Counted from the stretch's first letter, positions 26,173-35,710 are shown. The stretch is 64,000 nt of DNA from Nocardia fluminea (GCF_002846365.1 NZ_PJMW01000003.1:124001-188000), one strand, 5' to 3'. Made by a program: numbers and translations. Notes: generated by a model not told the origin, from the letters alone.

Positions 26173-28932
26173 GTGACGGGGCAGTCAGTGCCGGGACGTG
26201 GCCCCGCGCAGGTGCGGTACGTGCGCGAGCTGACCGAGTTACGTCGACAGGCTGCTGGCCTGAGCGCGAAGGACATCTCGGCCTGGATCAGCAACATAAA
26301 GCGCCGGCCGGTGTCGCCGACGTCAATCAGCGACTGGCTCAAGCCCAACCCGCGCGTTCCCCGCAGCGACGAGAAGTTTCTCCTCGTACTGGAATGCTTA
26401 CACAGAGAAGCATCACTGCAATGGCCAGGAACCGCCCAGGCCCACTGGAAGAAGCTCCGCGCAGCCGCCCATGCTGAATCCCGCCTTCAACCAACCTTGA
26501 ACCGAGAGCCGGACCACCGCGAACCGGTGCAAGGAGTGCCGTCGGAGTTGGTGGTGGTGGGTGCGGTACCGCTACCGGCTCCGCACTTCGTGGACCGCGC
26601 CCAAGTTGACCAGCTCCGTGCGGCCCTGACGCGGGAGCGGGTGGCGGTAGTGGTGTGCGGGATGCGCGGCGCTGGCAAGACTCAGGTCGCCGCCGCCCAC
26701 ACCCGTGAAGTCATAGGCAATCTCTCCGCAGGGTTGGTGGGCTGGGTGGGTGCGGAGACCCGGGACAGCACTTTGACCGGGCTTTCCGAGATCGCCGTGG
26801 TGCTGGGGGTGGCTGACCCGGACGGGGATTCGCTGGTCTCGTCGCGCCGACTGCGCGATCACATCAACAGCACGCCGACGCTGACCGGGGTGCTGGTGTT
26901 CGACAACGCCACCGACCCAGACCTCCTCACCGAGTTCCTGCCCATCGGCGGCAGGGTGCGGGTGGTGATCACCAGCACGGACCGGGCCTTCACCGGTCTC
27001 GGCGAACTCGTGGACGCCGCTACCGGGTACGACCGAGCCGAATCGATCGACTACCTGGCGGCGGCGACCGGTCTCGACGACCATACGGGCGCCGAAGCCC
27101 TCGCCACCGAGGTCGGCGACCTGCCGCTGGCCCTGGCCGCCGCCGCAGCCACCATCACCACTCGGCGCCTGGACTACCGCGGTTACCAGAAGCTGCTGGC
27201 CGCTCAGCCACTCCCGACGGCACTGCCTCGCCACCGCGGCACCGGCTACGACCGCGCGGTCGATCAGGCGTTGGGGCTGGCGATCGAGACCGTCACCACG
27301 ACCGGCGAAACCGAGCTCGACGAGCGGGTGCGGTGGCTGGTGGGTGTGATGGCAATGCTGTCCCCGGACGGTGTCGACGCCGCTCTGCTGGAGCACAACC
27401 CGGACCCGCTGATGGGTGCGGCGATCACACGGTGTGTGGAGGGGTCGCTGGTGGCGTGGGCGACCGGCGGGCGGGTGCTGGTGATGCACCGGCTCACCGG
27501 ACGCGTGATCCGCGAACGGGCTACTGCTACCGACGCCCTCGATGCTCTCACCGCGATCGCCGCTGGGGTGCTCGCCCCGCACCTGTTCGACCCGACCGAG
27601 GCATTCCAACGCCGGAGTGAAGGCGCTCGACTGGTCGACCATATTGATGCTCTCACCGAACACACTGCAGCTGACCATTCAGCTCTCAGCCCCGGAACTC
27701 GTACCGCCGTGCTGGCCGTTCGCCGCTGGGCAACCAACCAACTGGCTCGGGCATCCGACCTTCGTCGCGCCATCTCTCACGCCAAACACACCCACGTCGA
27801 CCACCACCACCTTGTCGGCCCGGACCACCCTGAAACCCTCGAAGCCCGTTATAACCTCGCTCACGCCTATCGAAAGGCGGGACGAGTTGGCAAGGCGATC
27901 GATCTTCTGGAGCAACTGGTTTCCGACCGCCAGCGAGTCCTCGGCGAAGAGCACCCCGCCACCCTGACCACTCGTCACAACCTTGCCTTTGCCTGTCGGC
28001 TAGCAGGGAGGGTCAATCAGGCGATTGAGCTGTACGAGCGGCTGCTTCCCGACCGCACCCGAATCCTCGGCGAAGAGCACCCCGACACGCTAACTACCCG
28101 CAACAACCTCACATTCGCCTACCAGGCGGTCGGCCGGGTCAACGAGGCGATCGAGCTGTACGAACAGCTGCTCACCGACCGCACCCGGATCCTCGGCGAA
28201 GAGCACCCCAACACTCTGACCACCCGCAGCAACCTTGCTCACTCCTGTCGAGAAGCGGGACGAGTCGAGGAAGCGATCGAGTTGTACGAGCGGCTGCTTC
28301 CCGACCGCATCCGAATCCTCGGCGAAGAGCACCCCGACACGCTGACCAACCGCAACAATCTCGCCTTCGCCTACCAGGCGGTCGGCCGGGTCAACGAGGC
28401 GATCGAGCTGTACGAGCGGCTGCTTCCCGACCGGATCCGGATCCTCGGCGAAGAGCACCTCAGCACCCTGACCACCCGCAACAATCTCGCCTTCGCCTAC
28501 CGGGCAGCTGGCCGGGTCAACGAGGCGATCGAGCTGCTGGAGCAGGTGCTCACCGACCGCACCCGAATCCTCGGCGAAGAGCACCCCGCCACCCTGACCA
28601 CCCGAGGCAGCCTCGCAGGCGCCTACGGAGAATCGGGCCGAGTCAACGAGGCGATCGAGCTGTACGAGCGGCTGCTTCCCGACCGGATCCGGATTCTCGG
28701 CGAAGAGCACCCCACCACCCTGACCACCCGAAGCAACCTCGCGGGCGCCTACCGACTAGCTGGACAGGCCGCAGAAGCGACCGAGCAGTACGAGCAGATT
28801 CTCGCCGACTGTGAGCGGGTGCTGGATCGAGATCATCCACTCACCGGCGCGGTACGCACTGCCCTCAGCGAGCGACAGAGTTCAGGTAGGGGTTCGGGTA
28901 GTAGTCGCCGAAAATTAACGGATATGGCGTAA
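26173..28932 (+). CDS. HTH-STAND NTPase with eight near-identical TPR repeats
   Basis: 919 residues from the GTG at 26173. The first ~90 residues form an XRE-like helix-turn-helix (DISAWISNIKRRPVSPTSIS). Then comes an NB-ARC/STAND ATPase with P-loop GMRGAGKT (163-170), LVFDNATD as Walker B and VVITSTDR as sensor. The C-terminal ~380 residues are kinesin-light-chain-type TPRs of 42 residues, most reading LGEEHP(x)TLTTRNNLAFAY then GRVNEAIELYERLLPDR. Such proteins are known in actinobacteria as signalling ATPases whose TPRs bind a trigger. No effector domain is fused, so the output may be DNA binding through the HTH or a partner such as the small divergent protein. Confidence 0.8.
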   Translation: MTGQSVPGRGPAQVRYVRELTELRRQAAGLSAKDISAWISNIKRRPVSPTSISDWLKPNPRVPRSDEKFLLVLECLHREASLQWPGTAQAHWKKLRAAAHAESRLQPTLNREPDHREPVQGVPSELVVVGAVPLPAPHFVDRAQVDQLRAALTRERVAVVVCGMRGAGKTQVAAAHTREVIGNLSAGLVGWVGAETRDSTLTGLSEIAVVLGVADPDGDSLVSSRRLRDHINSTPTLTGVLVFDNATDPDLLTEFLPIGGRVRVVITSTDRAFTGLGELVDAATGYDRAESIDYLAAATGLDDHTGAEALATEVGDLPLALAAAAATITTRRLDYRGYQKLLAAQPLPTALPRHRGTGYDRAVDQALGLAIETVTTTGETELDERVRWLVGVMAMLSPDGVDAALLEHNPDPLMGAAITRCVEGSLVAWATGGRVLVMHRLTGRVIRERATATDALDALTAIAAGVLAPHLFDPTEAFQRRSEGARLVDHIDALTEHTAADHSALSPGTRTAVLAVRRWATNQLARASDLRRAISHAKHTHVDHHHLVGPDHPETLEARYNLAHAYRKAGRVGKAIDLLEQLVSDRQRVLGEEHPATLTTRHNLAFACRLAGRVNQAIELYERLLPDRTRILGEEHPDTLTTRNNLTFAYQAVGRVNEAIELYEQLLTDRTRILGEEHPNTLTTRSNLAHSCREAGRVEEAIELYERLLPDRIRILGEEHPDTLTNRNNLAFAYQAVGRVNEAIELYERLLPDRIRILGEEHLSTLTTRNNLAFAYRAAGRVNEAIELLEQVLTDRTRILGEEHPATLTTRGSLAGAYGESGRVNEAIELYERLLPDRIRILGEEHPTTLTTRSNLAGAYRLAGQAAEATEQYEQILADCERVLDRDHPLTGAVRTALSERQSSGRGSGSSRRKLTDMA
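27814..28821 (+). repeat. Eight tandem 126-bp coding repeats
   Basis: CTCGGCGAAGAGCAC recurs at 27940, 28066, 28192, 28318, 28444, 28570 and 28696, exactly 126 bases apart, each unit encoding one 42-residue TPR. The first unit (27814) is the most diverged, and a partial ninth follows 28821. Units are so alike at DNA level that copy number could change by recombination. Confidence 0.9.
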
Positions 28933-29689
28933 CCGCAGCTGATGGCCGGTGAGGTCTGTTCGGTCTGCGGTGTTGCGCAGCAAATGCTCGATGGTCTGCT
29001 CACCGGTCGGGGTTGCGGGAAGCTCCGACTCACCACTGAGGTTTCTGATCTTGGTGCTGGCGATGAGGACCTTGGCCGACGACATGCCCGCGAGCCTGGA
29101 GGCGCAGCCACTGACACGCGAGGTCATACACACACGCTGATAGCAGCTACAGGCCCTGTTGAGCAACAGGATTCGCACGTGGTCCGGGGGCCGAGCGAGG
29201 TCCCGAAACGGGCTTCGATGTCTTCATCGCTCATATCCGCCTGGTCAGCGAGATGGCGCGCGATCAGGTAGTCGCCAGGGCCGACGAAACGCTCTCGCTA
29301 CACAAGGCGACCACTTGGACCAGGAGACCATCGACACCGCGATCGATGCACTCGACACCGCCGCCGCGACCGTGCTGCAACAACGCCTCCACCGACCCGG
29401 CGACAAGTAAGGGCCGAACCACCCTCGAGCGAGGGCTTGCCCTGCACTCCTACAGTCGTCTTCACCAACCGTGTCGGCGTATCGAGGACGCCAGCCCTGT
29501 CGCGGGTGCGCCGAAACGATCCTGCACAGCCACACCCGGCTGCCGAACCCGATGGCACGCCCTCGCTGCCGCGATCCTCAGCCGCCCGACGCAGGGAACC
29601 CGCAGACGATCTCGGCCCGATGACGTTCAGATCCGAGCCATGGCTGGGTGCTTCGGTACAGAACTCCGACGAGCGCAGCCCGATGCCAG
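28933..29689. other. Degenerate region with gene remnants
   Basis: No complete gene is supported. A plus-strand piece at about 29300-29410 ends DQETIDTAIDALDTAAATVL plus nine codons and TAA, with protein-like composition; a neighbouring frame (29223-29330) reads IRLVSEMARDQVVARADETL. These may be two halves of one frameshifted gene. The rest is open in several frames with no recognisable domain. Confidence 0.35.
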
Positions 29690-29977
29690 ACATCAGATCC
29701 AGCTCCGCACCTTCGAAGCGGTGGGGCCCGACGCCGCGCGACCGACGCTCGTGGCTCTGTCGGAGCTGTTGCATAACCACCTGAACACGAAGAGCAGGAA
29801 ACCCTGCCACTGATCAACGAGCGAGAATGGTCGCTGCTCGACCCAGAGATGCGCCGCCGCATCGGCTTTTGCGGTCGTCGTTCCTATTACTCGTGGCTGC
29901 TGCGGGACGTGCAGGGTGAACACCGCCGCAGCGTCCTCGCCACGATCCCCGCCCCACTACGCCTGGTGTTCTCGTAG
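29690..29977 (+). pseudogene. Frameshifted hemerythrin-like domain remnant
   Basis: One frame gives TFEAVGPDAARPTLVALSEL followed by LHNHL, and after a shift near 29780 another gives EEQETLPLINEREWSLLD and runs to TAG at 29975-29977. Together they match the last helices of a hemerythrin HHE domain (LxxLLxxHLxxEExxxLPLI). The N-terminal iron-binding helices are not found, so this is a decayed copy. Confidence 0.5.
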
Positions 29978-30045
29978 ACAACTTCGTCCGCTGCCCCGGC
30001 AGTGTATTTCGTTACCAAAACTGATCACGGCGACGATGGGCCCGA

Positions 30046-30073
30046 CATCGATGCAGCACGAGTACGAAGCCGC
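30046..30073 (+). repeat. Left copy of a 28-bp direct repeat flanking the EACC1-caspase locus
   Basis: The stretch TCGATGC(A/G)GCACGAG plus 13 more bases occurs here and at 34276-34303 in the same orientation, with 27 of 28 bases identical and weaker similarity about 15 bases further left. The copies bracket the EACC1 and caspase-EccC genes. Confidence 0.6.
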
Positions 30074-30372
30074 CCCGTCTCGCCGATCGACAGGAAGGCA
30101 TAGCCCTCCGGTGTCGGGGCAGCCCAAGCAAGTCCGCTGAACCCTGTTGGCCCGCAAGACTTTCGACAGCGACCCAGTCAAAGGGTGAGCCAGGGCATCC
30201 CGACTGGTCCGTTCGATTCAGATCTTCGTTGTAGGTATACCTCCCAGGGCGATTGCTGACATTATTTGCGGTAGTTGACAGTCGATCGCCCCGCCCGAAT
30301 CGCACATTGAGATCGTTGGTGCGCCTAGGGATGATGGTGCCAGGGGGGTCATGAGCGAGCAGGAGCTATGAG

Positions 30373-30729
30373 TTGGACGCGCGTATCGAGATCCCCGGCG
30401 GGAACGGAGAGGATCTGAGAGCCTTGCGGGAATGGTTGAGTGGAGAGGATGAGCTGCGAGGTCGGGTTCGAGGCGTTCGGCAACCGATCGGCGACACCGA
30501 ACTGGGTGCGGTAACCGATGTCCTAACGGTCGCCCTCGCGACTGGTGGCGCGGGTTCAGTATTGGCCTCCTCCCTGGTCACCTGGTTGAAAACTCGCCAG
30601 ACCTCGGCGAAGATCACGGTCAAGTCCGCTCGTCGTTCGGTAACCTTGGATATCCGAACCGTGGAGGACGTCGCACCGCTACTCGAACAGATTCTGAGCG
30701 GTAGCAGCGAGCTTGGCGATGAGCACTGA
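30373..30729 (+). CDS. EACC1-family protein (effector-associated constant component 1)
   Basis: 118 residues from the TTG at 30373. The sequence LRALREWLSGEDELRGRVR, then LGAVTDVLTVALATGGAGSV and SLVTWLKTR, a beta-rich segment and a final EDVAPLLEQIL is what I recognise as EACC1. This small conserved partner is encoded beside caspase-, trypsin- or TIR-type effectors in actinobacterial conflict systems. The hydrophobic GGAGSVLASSLVTWL part may be a membrane or oligomerisation helix. Its last 11 bases overlap the start of the caspase-EccC gene, so the two are translationally coupled. How it controls the effector is not known. Confidence 0.75.
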   Translation: MDARIEIPGGNGEDLRALREWLSGEDELRGRVRGVRQPIGDTELGAVTDVLTVALATGGAGSVLASSLVTWLKTRQTSAKITVKSARRSVTLDIRTVEDVAPLLEQILSGSSELGDEH

Positions 30730-33700
30730 GCGGAGCGTACCTGTTGGATCAAGGGCCATCTTGATCGGCGTTTCTGCCTACGCACACGACGATTTCCCGC
30801 AGATTCCCGCGGCCCGGAACAGCTCGATGGCAATGCGGGATCTCCTGCTAGATCCGCGTTTGTGTGGTTGGCAACCGGATCAGGTGACCGTCATCCCGGA
30901 TCCGTCGTCCGTCGTGAATTTGGCCGAGCATTTGAGTGATTTGACCGAAGCGTGTACTGGGGTATTGCTGCTGTACTACGTCGGCCACGGTGTCCTTACG
31001 CCGCGAGGTGAGCTATGTCTGACAGTCACTACCACGCGCCCCGACCGGCCAAAGATCACGGGGATCGTGTGGGAGCTCCTCGCCGAAGTACTGCAAGGCA
31101 GCCCAGCACGTACACGGATCGCGATTCTGGACTGTTGTTTCGCTGGTCAAGCAATCGAAGCGCTTGCCGGAGAGGATAGTTCAGGTCTGGCCGATCTTAC
31201 GCACGTCCAGGGCGTATACACGCTAACCGCTACCACACGTAATCGCCCGGCCCACGTTCCACCGCTAGGTCTGCAGGATGCCGCCTGCACATCGTTCACA
31301 AGCGAATTGCGCGCACTGGTCCGCTCCGGCATACCCGGAGGCCCCGAACTACTCACACTCTCCGATATCTACCCGGTGCTACGTTCCCAGTTGCGCGCCA
31401 AAGGCCTGCCGTCACCCAACCAACGCGGTACGGACACCGCTGGCCTGTTCCCATTCGCAGTCAACCTCGCGACGGACATTGCCGACCATCTTGACCGCAT
31501 CGAAGTGCAGTCATCGTGGAGTCAGCTTATGGGGCTCAGCGATATCGGCACCTTCAATCCCGAACATGCCTGGCGCCCCCGATACGGCCGCGACCGACTG
31601 CGTGTGCCTTTCGGCCTCGGCTCTGACGGCCTGCCGACTTATCTAGACATTAAAGAGGCGGCGGAGAACGGCATGGGCCCGCACGGCCTGTGCATCGGCG
31701 CAACTGGCTCCGGCAAGTCCGAATTCCTGCGCACACTCGTTCTCAGCCTGCTTGCAACCCACTCACCCGATCAGCTCAACCTGGTTTTGATCGACTTCAA
31801 GGGTGGCGCTACGTTCATCGGCCTCGACGGTGTCCCACACATCGCCGCAGTCATCACCAACCTCGAAGATGAAGCCGACCTCGTCTACCGCATGAAAGAC
31901 GCCCTCGCGGGCGAGATGAACCGCCGCCAGGAAGTACTCCGCCAAACAGGAAACTTCGCCAACGTCTCAGAATACGAGATGGCCCGCGCCGCTGGCGCCG
32001 AACTCGACCCACTACCTGCGCTGTTCGTCGTGCTCGACGAGTTCTCCGAATTACTCACTCAGCGCCCAGATCTCGAAGACCTGTTTACGCGAATCGGGCG
32101 AATCGGGCGCGCACTTCACATCCACCTACTTCTAGCCTCCCAGCGTGTGGAAGAGGGCTGGTCAAACGGACTGGTCAGCAACCTGGCCTACCGAATCTGC
32201 CTGAAAACGTTCTCAGCAAATGAATCTCGTGAGGTTCTTGGCGTTGCGGACGCCTACGAACTGCCGAACCGGCCTGGTAGCGGCTATCTAAAGTCAGGCT
32301 CGGGAGAAATTGTGCGCTTCCAGTCGTCGTACGTGTCGGGCGCACCCATCCCCGACGGCTCACAGACGGAAAGGTCGGTTTCGGGGTATCGGCAACCATA
32401 CGTCGGCAGAGAAAGGTCCACCTTAGACGTGCTCACGTCGCGAATTCAAGGCCACGGCCGTATTGCACACGAGATCTGGCTGCCGCCGCTGGACGAAGCA
32501 CCGACGCTGGACCAGCTCATCCCGCACTCAATCCTGACCGACGAATACTCCGCCATAGCCACGCTCCGCGCCCCAATGGGCATCGTCGACCGCCCTTACG
32601 ATCAGCGCCGTGATCCGTTCGTCGTCGATCTGTCTGGCTCGAGCGGCCATGTCGCGTTAGTTGGTGGCCCTCAGTCGGGCAAGTCCACCGCGCTGAGGTC
32701 CCTGGTCATGGCGATGTCGCTAACCCACACTGCCGAACAGGTGCAGTTCTATTGCCTCGACTTCGGAGGTGGCACCATGGTCGGCCTGCAAGACCTGCCG
32801 CATGTGGGTTCGGTTGCGAGTCGACTCGACAAAGATAGAGTCCAGCGAACGGTCGCCGAGATGACAGCATTGGTGCGGTCACGCGAAGAACGGTTCCGTC
32901 GACTGGGCATCGATTCGATGGCCGAGTTCCGGCGGCTGCGGGCGATCGATCCTTCCGCCAGCCTGGCCGCGGCGGGCGCGCACGCTGATCCCTTCGGTGA
33001 TGCCTTTCTCGTGATCGACGGTTACGGCTCTATCGGCCAGGATTTCGAACTGCTTGAGCCGGCAATTTTGGACCTTGCGGTGCGGGGTCTGTCATACGGG
33101 GTGCATGTCGTCGTCACGTTGACCCGATGGGCCGAACTGCCCCCGGCGCTCAAAAATCAGATCGGTACACGCATTGAGCTACGGCTCGGCGAACCGTTGG
33201 ACTCTGTCCTCGGCACCGAATTTGCGTCGCTTGTCCCAATGGGGCGCCCAGGACGGGGCATAACCACGGACTGTCTGCATATGCTGACGGCATTGCCACG
33301 AATCGACGGAGATTCGGATCCGTCGACGTTGGGTATAGGTGTAGGTATGGCAGTTTCGGCGGTGTGCTCCGGGAAGTCCGGCCGGTCGGCGCCGCCGGTC
33401 CGCGTTTTGCCCGACTGGCTGCCCCGAGAGAAGGTGCTCAGCCTCGCTGATGGGTGGCCTGGGCAAGTGGACCTTTCGCAACGTAACCTGCGGATTCCGA
33501 TCGGAATCAACGAGGCCGAGCTAGCCCCGGTATACATCGACTTCGCTGAGAGCCCGCACGTTCTCATCATCGGCGATTCCGGGTCCGGAAAGACCAAACT
33601 GTTGCACTCAATCATTCAAGGCATCGTTGCATCGAATAAGCCCGACCAAGCGAGGTTCATCGTCGGCGACTACCGCCGAAGCCTGCTCGGACTGATCCCG

Positions 33701-34213
33701 GAGGGCTACCTTGCCGGATACGGTTCCAGTGCACCACAGCTCACAGCGAATATGAACGACCTCGCGGAATACGTTCGCGAGCGAAACCCCGGCTCTGACG
33801 TGACGGCTCAGCAGTTACGTGATCGTTCGTGGTGGAGCGGTCCCGAACTATACGTAATCATCGACGACTACGACCTAGTCTCTGCGTCCATGGCCAATCC
33901 GCTTTTGGCCTTGGTTGAGCTCCTTCCGCGTGCCCGAGATCTCGGTTTTCACCTGATCACCGCGCGCCGTTCAGGAGGCGCGGGTCGCGCGACCAAAGAC
34001 GATGCCATCCTCGCTCGGATGCGCGATGTAGGAGCAGCAGGATTGATCTTGAGTTGTAGACAGGAAGAGGGAGTGATAATGGGTGACACTGAACCGTTTC
34101 CGATGCCTCCTGGCCGCTGTACCTACGTCACCCGCAGCACAGCTGGTCGAATTCAACTCGCCGTTCCGGATACTTCGGTAACCCGCCCAGACAGCGACGC
34201 TGTCGCGCCGTGA
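30719..34213 (+). CDS. Caspase fused to a three-module EccC/FtsK-type ATPase
   Basis: 1164 residues from the ATG at 30719. Residues ~10-250 are a caspase (peptidase C14) domain, with YYVGHG holding catalytic His90 and ILDCCFAG holding catalytic Cys140. From ~270 on, the protein matches the ATPase part of EccC, the type VII secretion motor. Module 1 has GATGSGKSE (about 327-335), LVLIDFKGGA and VVLDEFSELL with the catalytic Glu; module 2 GGPQSGKST (about 647-655); module 3 GDSGSGKTK (about 950-960) with IIDDYD. The membrane helices and stalk of normal EccC are absent; the caspase takes their place. It overlaps the EACC1 gene. I infer an ATPase-gated suicide or processing protease whose ATPase modules may recognise a peptide or WXG100-like trigger. 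Confidence 0.88.
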   Translation: MSTERSVPVGSRAILIGVSAYAHDDFPQIPAARNSSMAMRDLLLDPRLCGWQPDQVTVIPDPSSVVNLAEHLSDLTEACTGVLLLYYVGHGVLTPRGELCLTVTTTRPDRPKITGIVWELLAEVLQGSPARTRIAILDCCFAGQAIEALAGEDSSGLADLTHVQGVYTLTATTRNRPAHVPPLGLQDAACTSFTSELRALVRSGIPGGPELLTLSDIYPVLRSQLRAKGLPSPNQRGTDTAGLFPFAVNLATDIADHLDRIEVQSSWSQLMGLSDIGTFNPEHAWRPRYGRDRLRVPFGLGSDGLPTYLDIKEAAENGMGPHGLCIGATGSGKSEFLRTLVLSLLATHSPDQLNLVLIDFKGGATFIGLDGVPHIAAVITNLEDEADLVYRMKDALAGEMNRRQEVLRQTGNFANVSEYEMARAAGAELDPLPALFVVLDEFSELLTQRPDLEDLFTRIGRIGRALHIHLLLASQRVEEGWSNGLVSNLAYRICLKTFSANESREVLGVADAYELPNRPGSGYLKSGSGEIVRFQSSYVSGAPIPDGSQTERSVSGYRQPYVGRERSTLDVLTSRIQGHGRIAHEIWLPPLDEAPTLDQLIPHSILTDEYSAIATLRAPMGIVDRPYDQRRDPFVVDLSGSSGHVALVGGPQSGKSTALRSLVMAMSLTHTAEQVQFYCLDFGGGTMVGLQDLPHVGSVASRLDKDRVQRTVAEMTALVRSREERFRRLGIDSMAEFRRLRAIDPSASLAAAGAHADPFGDAFLVIDGYGSIGQDFELLEPAILDLAVRGLSYGVHVVVTLTRWAELPPALKNQIGTRIELRLGEPLDSVLGTEFASLVPMGRPGRGITTDCLHMLTALPRIDGDSDPSTLGIGVGMAVSAVCSGKSGRSAPPVRVLPDWLPREKVLSLADGWPGQVDLSQRNLRIPIGINEAELAPVYIDFAESPHVLIIGDSGSGKTKLLHSIIQGIVASNKPDQARFIVGDYRRSLLGLIPEGYLAGYGSSAPQLTANMNDLAEYVRERNPGSDVTAQQLRDRSWWSGPELYVIIDDYDLVSASMANPLLALVELLPRARDLGFHLITARRSGGAGRATKDDAILARMRDVGAAGLILSCRQEEGVIMGDTEPFPMPPGRCTYVTRSTAGRIQLAVPDTSVTRPDSDAVAP

Positions 34214-34275
34214 AATCCGAGTCGGGTTATGGCCTAACAAACTCCGGTGAATTTGTAACCGACGAAAGGGTCCGC

Positions 34276-34303
34276 TCGATGCGGCACGAGTACGAAGCCG
34301 CCC
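34276..34303 (+). repeat. Right copy of the 28-bp direct repeat
   Basis: Partner of 30046-30073, 63 bases after the stop of the caspase-EccC gene. One mismatch (G for A at the eighth base). It may mark the ends of a transferred cassette, or simply be two remnants of the same ancestral sequence. Confidence 0.6.
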
Positions 34304-34344
34304 TAACCTCAATCTTTCGACCCCCGGCCTCGCCTGAACGGTTT

Positions 34345-34816
34345 CGGAATACAGACCTGGTGACGGGGTCCTGCCCGTCGGCCATCGCGACGCTCGTCGA
34401 GCGAACCAGCCGATTCACCGCGCTGGTGGCGCTGCCTGACGGCATCAAGGCCGACCGACCAGGTCACACCACATCTGACGAGGTATCTGCTCAGTCTCCC
34501 AGCACCGATGCGCCGCGCTCTGACGTGGGATCGCGGCCGAGAGATCGCCCGCGACAAAGCCATCACCGCAGCCACAAAGATGCCGTTCTACCTCTATAAA
34601 CCCCGCAGTCCTTGACAACGAGGCACGAACGAGAACACCAATCGCCCACTGCGCCAATACTTTCCGAAGAACGCTGACCTCCGCCGCTTCAGTCAAGCCG
34701 ACCTCGATGCCATCGCCCACGAGCTCAACCACCGCCCGCGCAAGATCCACGACTACCGCAGTCCTGTCGAGGTTTATGCTCAGCACCTGAACAGGGGTGA
34801 TGCGCTGACTGTTTGA
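34345..34816 (+). pseudogene. IS30-family transposase remnant
   Basis: Joining frames gives ATLVERTSRFTALVALPDGI, then LTRYLLSLPAPMRRALTWDR, KMPFYLYKPRSP, a TGA where Trp is expected (about 34612), QRGTNENTNRPLRQYF and LDAIAHELNHRPRKIHDYRS up to TGA at 34814-34816. This is the C-terminal half of an IS30 DDE transposase, including the D and E regions, with at least one frameshift and one nonsense codon. The N-terminal half and the terminal repeats are missing. Confidence 0.8.
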
Positions 34817-35050
34817 GCCCGCCATCGATTCTCGACACCGGCGATAAGTGAATACACCGCGGTCATCCTGCCTTGGCATCCAACGCACTCACATGCCGAT
34901 GGGCGAGTGGTTCTGAACTGCCGCAACCGGCCCAACAGGGAATCTCTAATCGCGCACCTCCACCTTGCGACACATTCCGGCAGCCAGCGTGCGAAGCGGG
35001 TACGGTAGCACTTCCGCGGCGACCAGCAGCCCGTGGCCGCGTTCGAGCGG

Positions 35051-35710
35051 CTACGGACCGTACTCTTCGGCCAACTCCCGCTGGAGTTCCAACTCCTGGT
35101 ATGTGACTTCGGAGAGACCGACGAAGAGCGCCGAAACTCCTTGCAGCGCTGCGCGAAACTTTGACGGATCGATGTGCGACTGTTTCGCCAACGACGGTTT
35201 GCCGTCGGTGCGAACGTGGTACCGCAATTCTTGCCCGTCTGGGTCGATCGCGGTGAGCTGGCCGATAATCCGGGTGGTAGCGGTCACCTCAACCTTGCGA
35301 AGACCCGTGTAGTCATCGATGGACCCTGCGACTACGGGGCGGACCTTCTCCCACAGCACGGCCAAGTTGTGGGTGCGGAGGAAGTCATCCCCAACCGTTA
35401 TCTTCCCGGCTTTTTGAAACAGCCCAACGAGCTCCTTGAGCTGCAACTCCACGACATGTCGCCAGTTCCAGACGAACGGATAAACGAGGGTGCTCCGATG
35501 CGACGAGCTTGCGACCATCTGCTCGTACACGAGTTCAGCCGCCTGCTTGAAGCCCTCGATCCGAAGGTATTCGCCGGTATCAGGGCCACTGTGGAAGTAG
35601 GCTGCCGTTCGCCAGTCCGCGCCGCGGCCGCTGAGAGAGTGATCATCTCGTGGCCAGGGGGAATCAGACGAGATGCCGAAATCGACAGGCGCCCGAGTGT
35701 CTTCGCTCAT
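35051..35710 (-). CDS. Hypothetical protein, possibly HEPN-like
   Basis: 219 residues from the ATG at 35710 (MSEDTRAPVDFG); an upstream start at 35809 is open but has worse composition. It is soluble, without signal peptide. The segment VWNWRHVVELQLKELVGLFQ then FLRTHNLAVLWEKVRPVV looks like the paired helices of HEPN proteins, with RTHNL in place of the Rx4-6H RNase motif. The C-terminus carries LKAALQGV-type helices. I know similar hypothetical proteins from mycobacteria but no function. It stands alone at the right end of the conflict-gene island. Confidence 0.55.
   Translation of the reverse strand: MSEDTRAPVDFGISSDSPWPRDDHSLSGRGADWRTAAYFHSGPDTGEYLRIEGFKQAAELVYEQMVASSSHRSTLVYPFVWNWRHVVELQLKELVGLFQKAGKITVGDDFLRTHNLAVLWEKVRPVVAGSIDDYTGLRKVEVTATTRIIGQLTAIDPDGQELRYHVRTDGKPSLAKQSHIDPSKFRAALQGVSALFVGLSEVTYQELELQRELAEEYGP

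Noticed and set aside
27814-28821. Regular 126-bp repeats as a CRISPR-like or satellite array
   Set aside because: They are in frame, encode TPR units inside a long gene, and have no spacers.
30719-34213. Ordinary EccC of a type VII secretion system
   Set aside because: There are no membrane helices, the N-terminus is a caspase, and no other ESX core genes are nearby.
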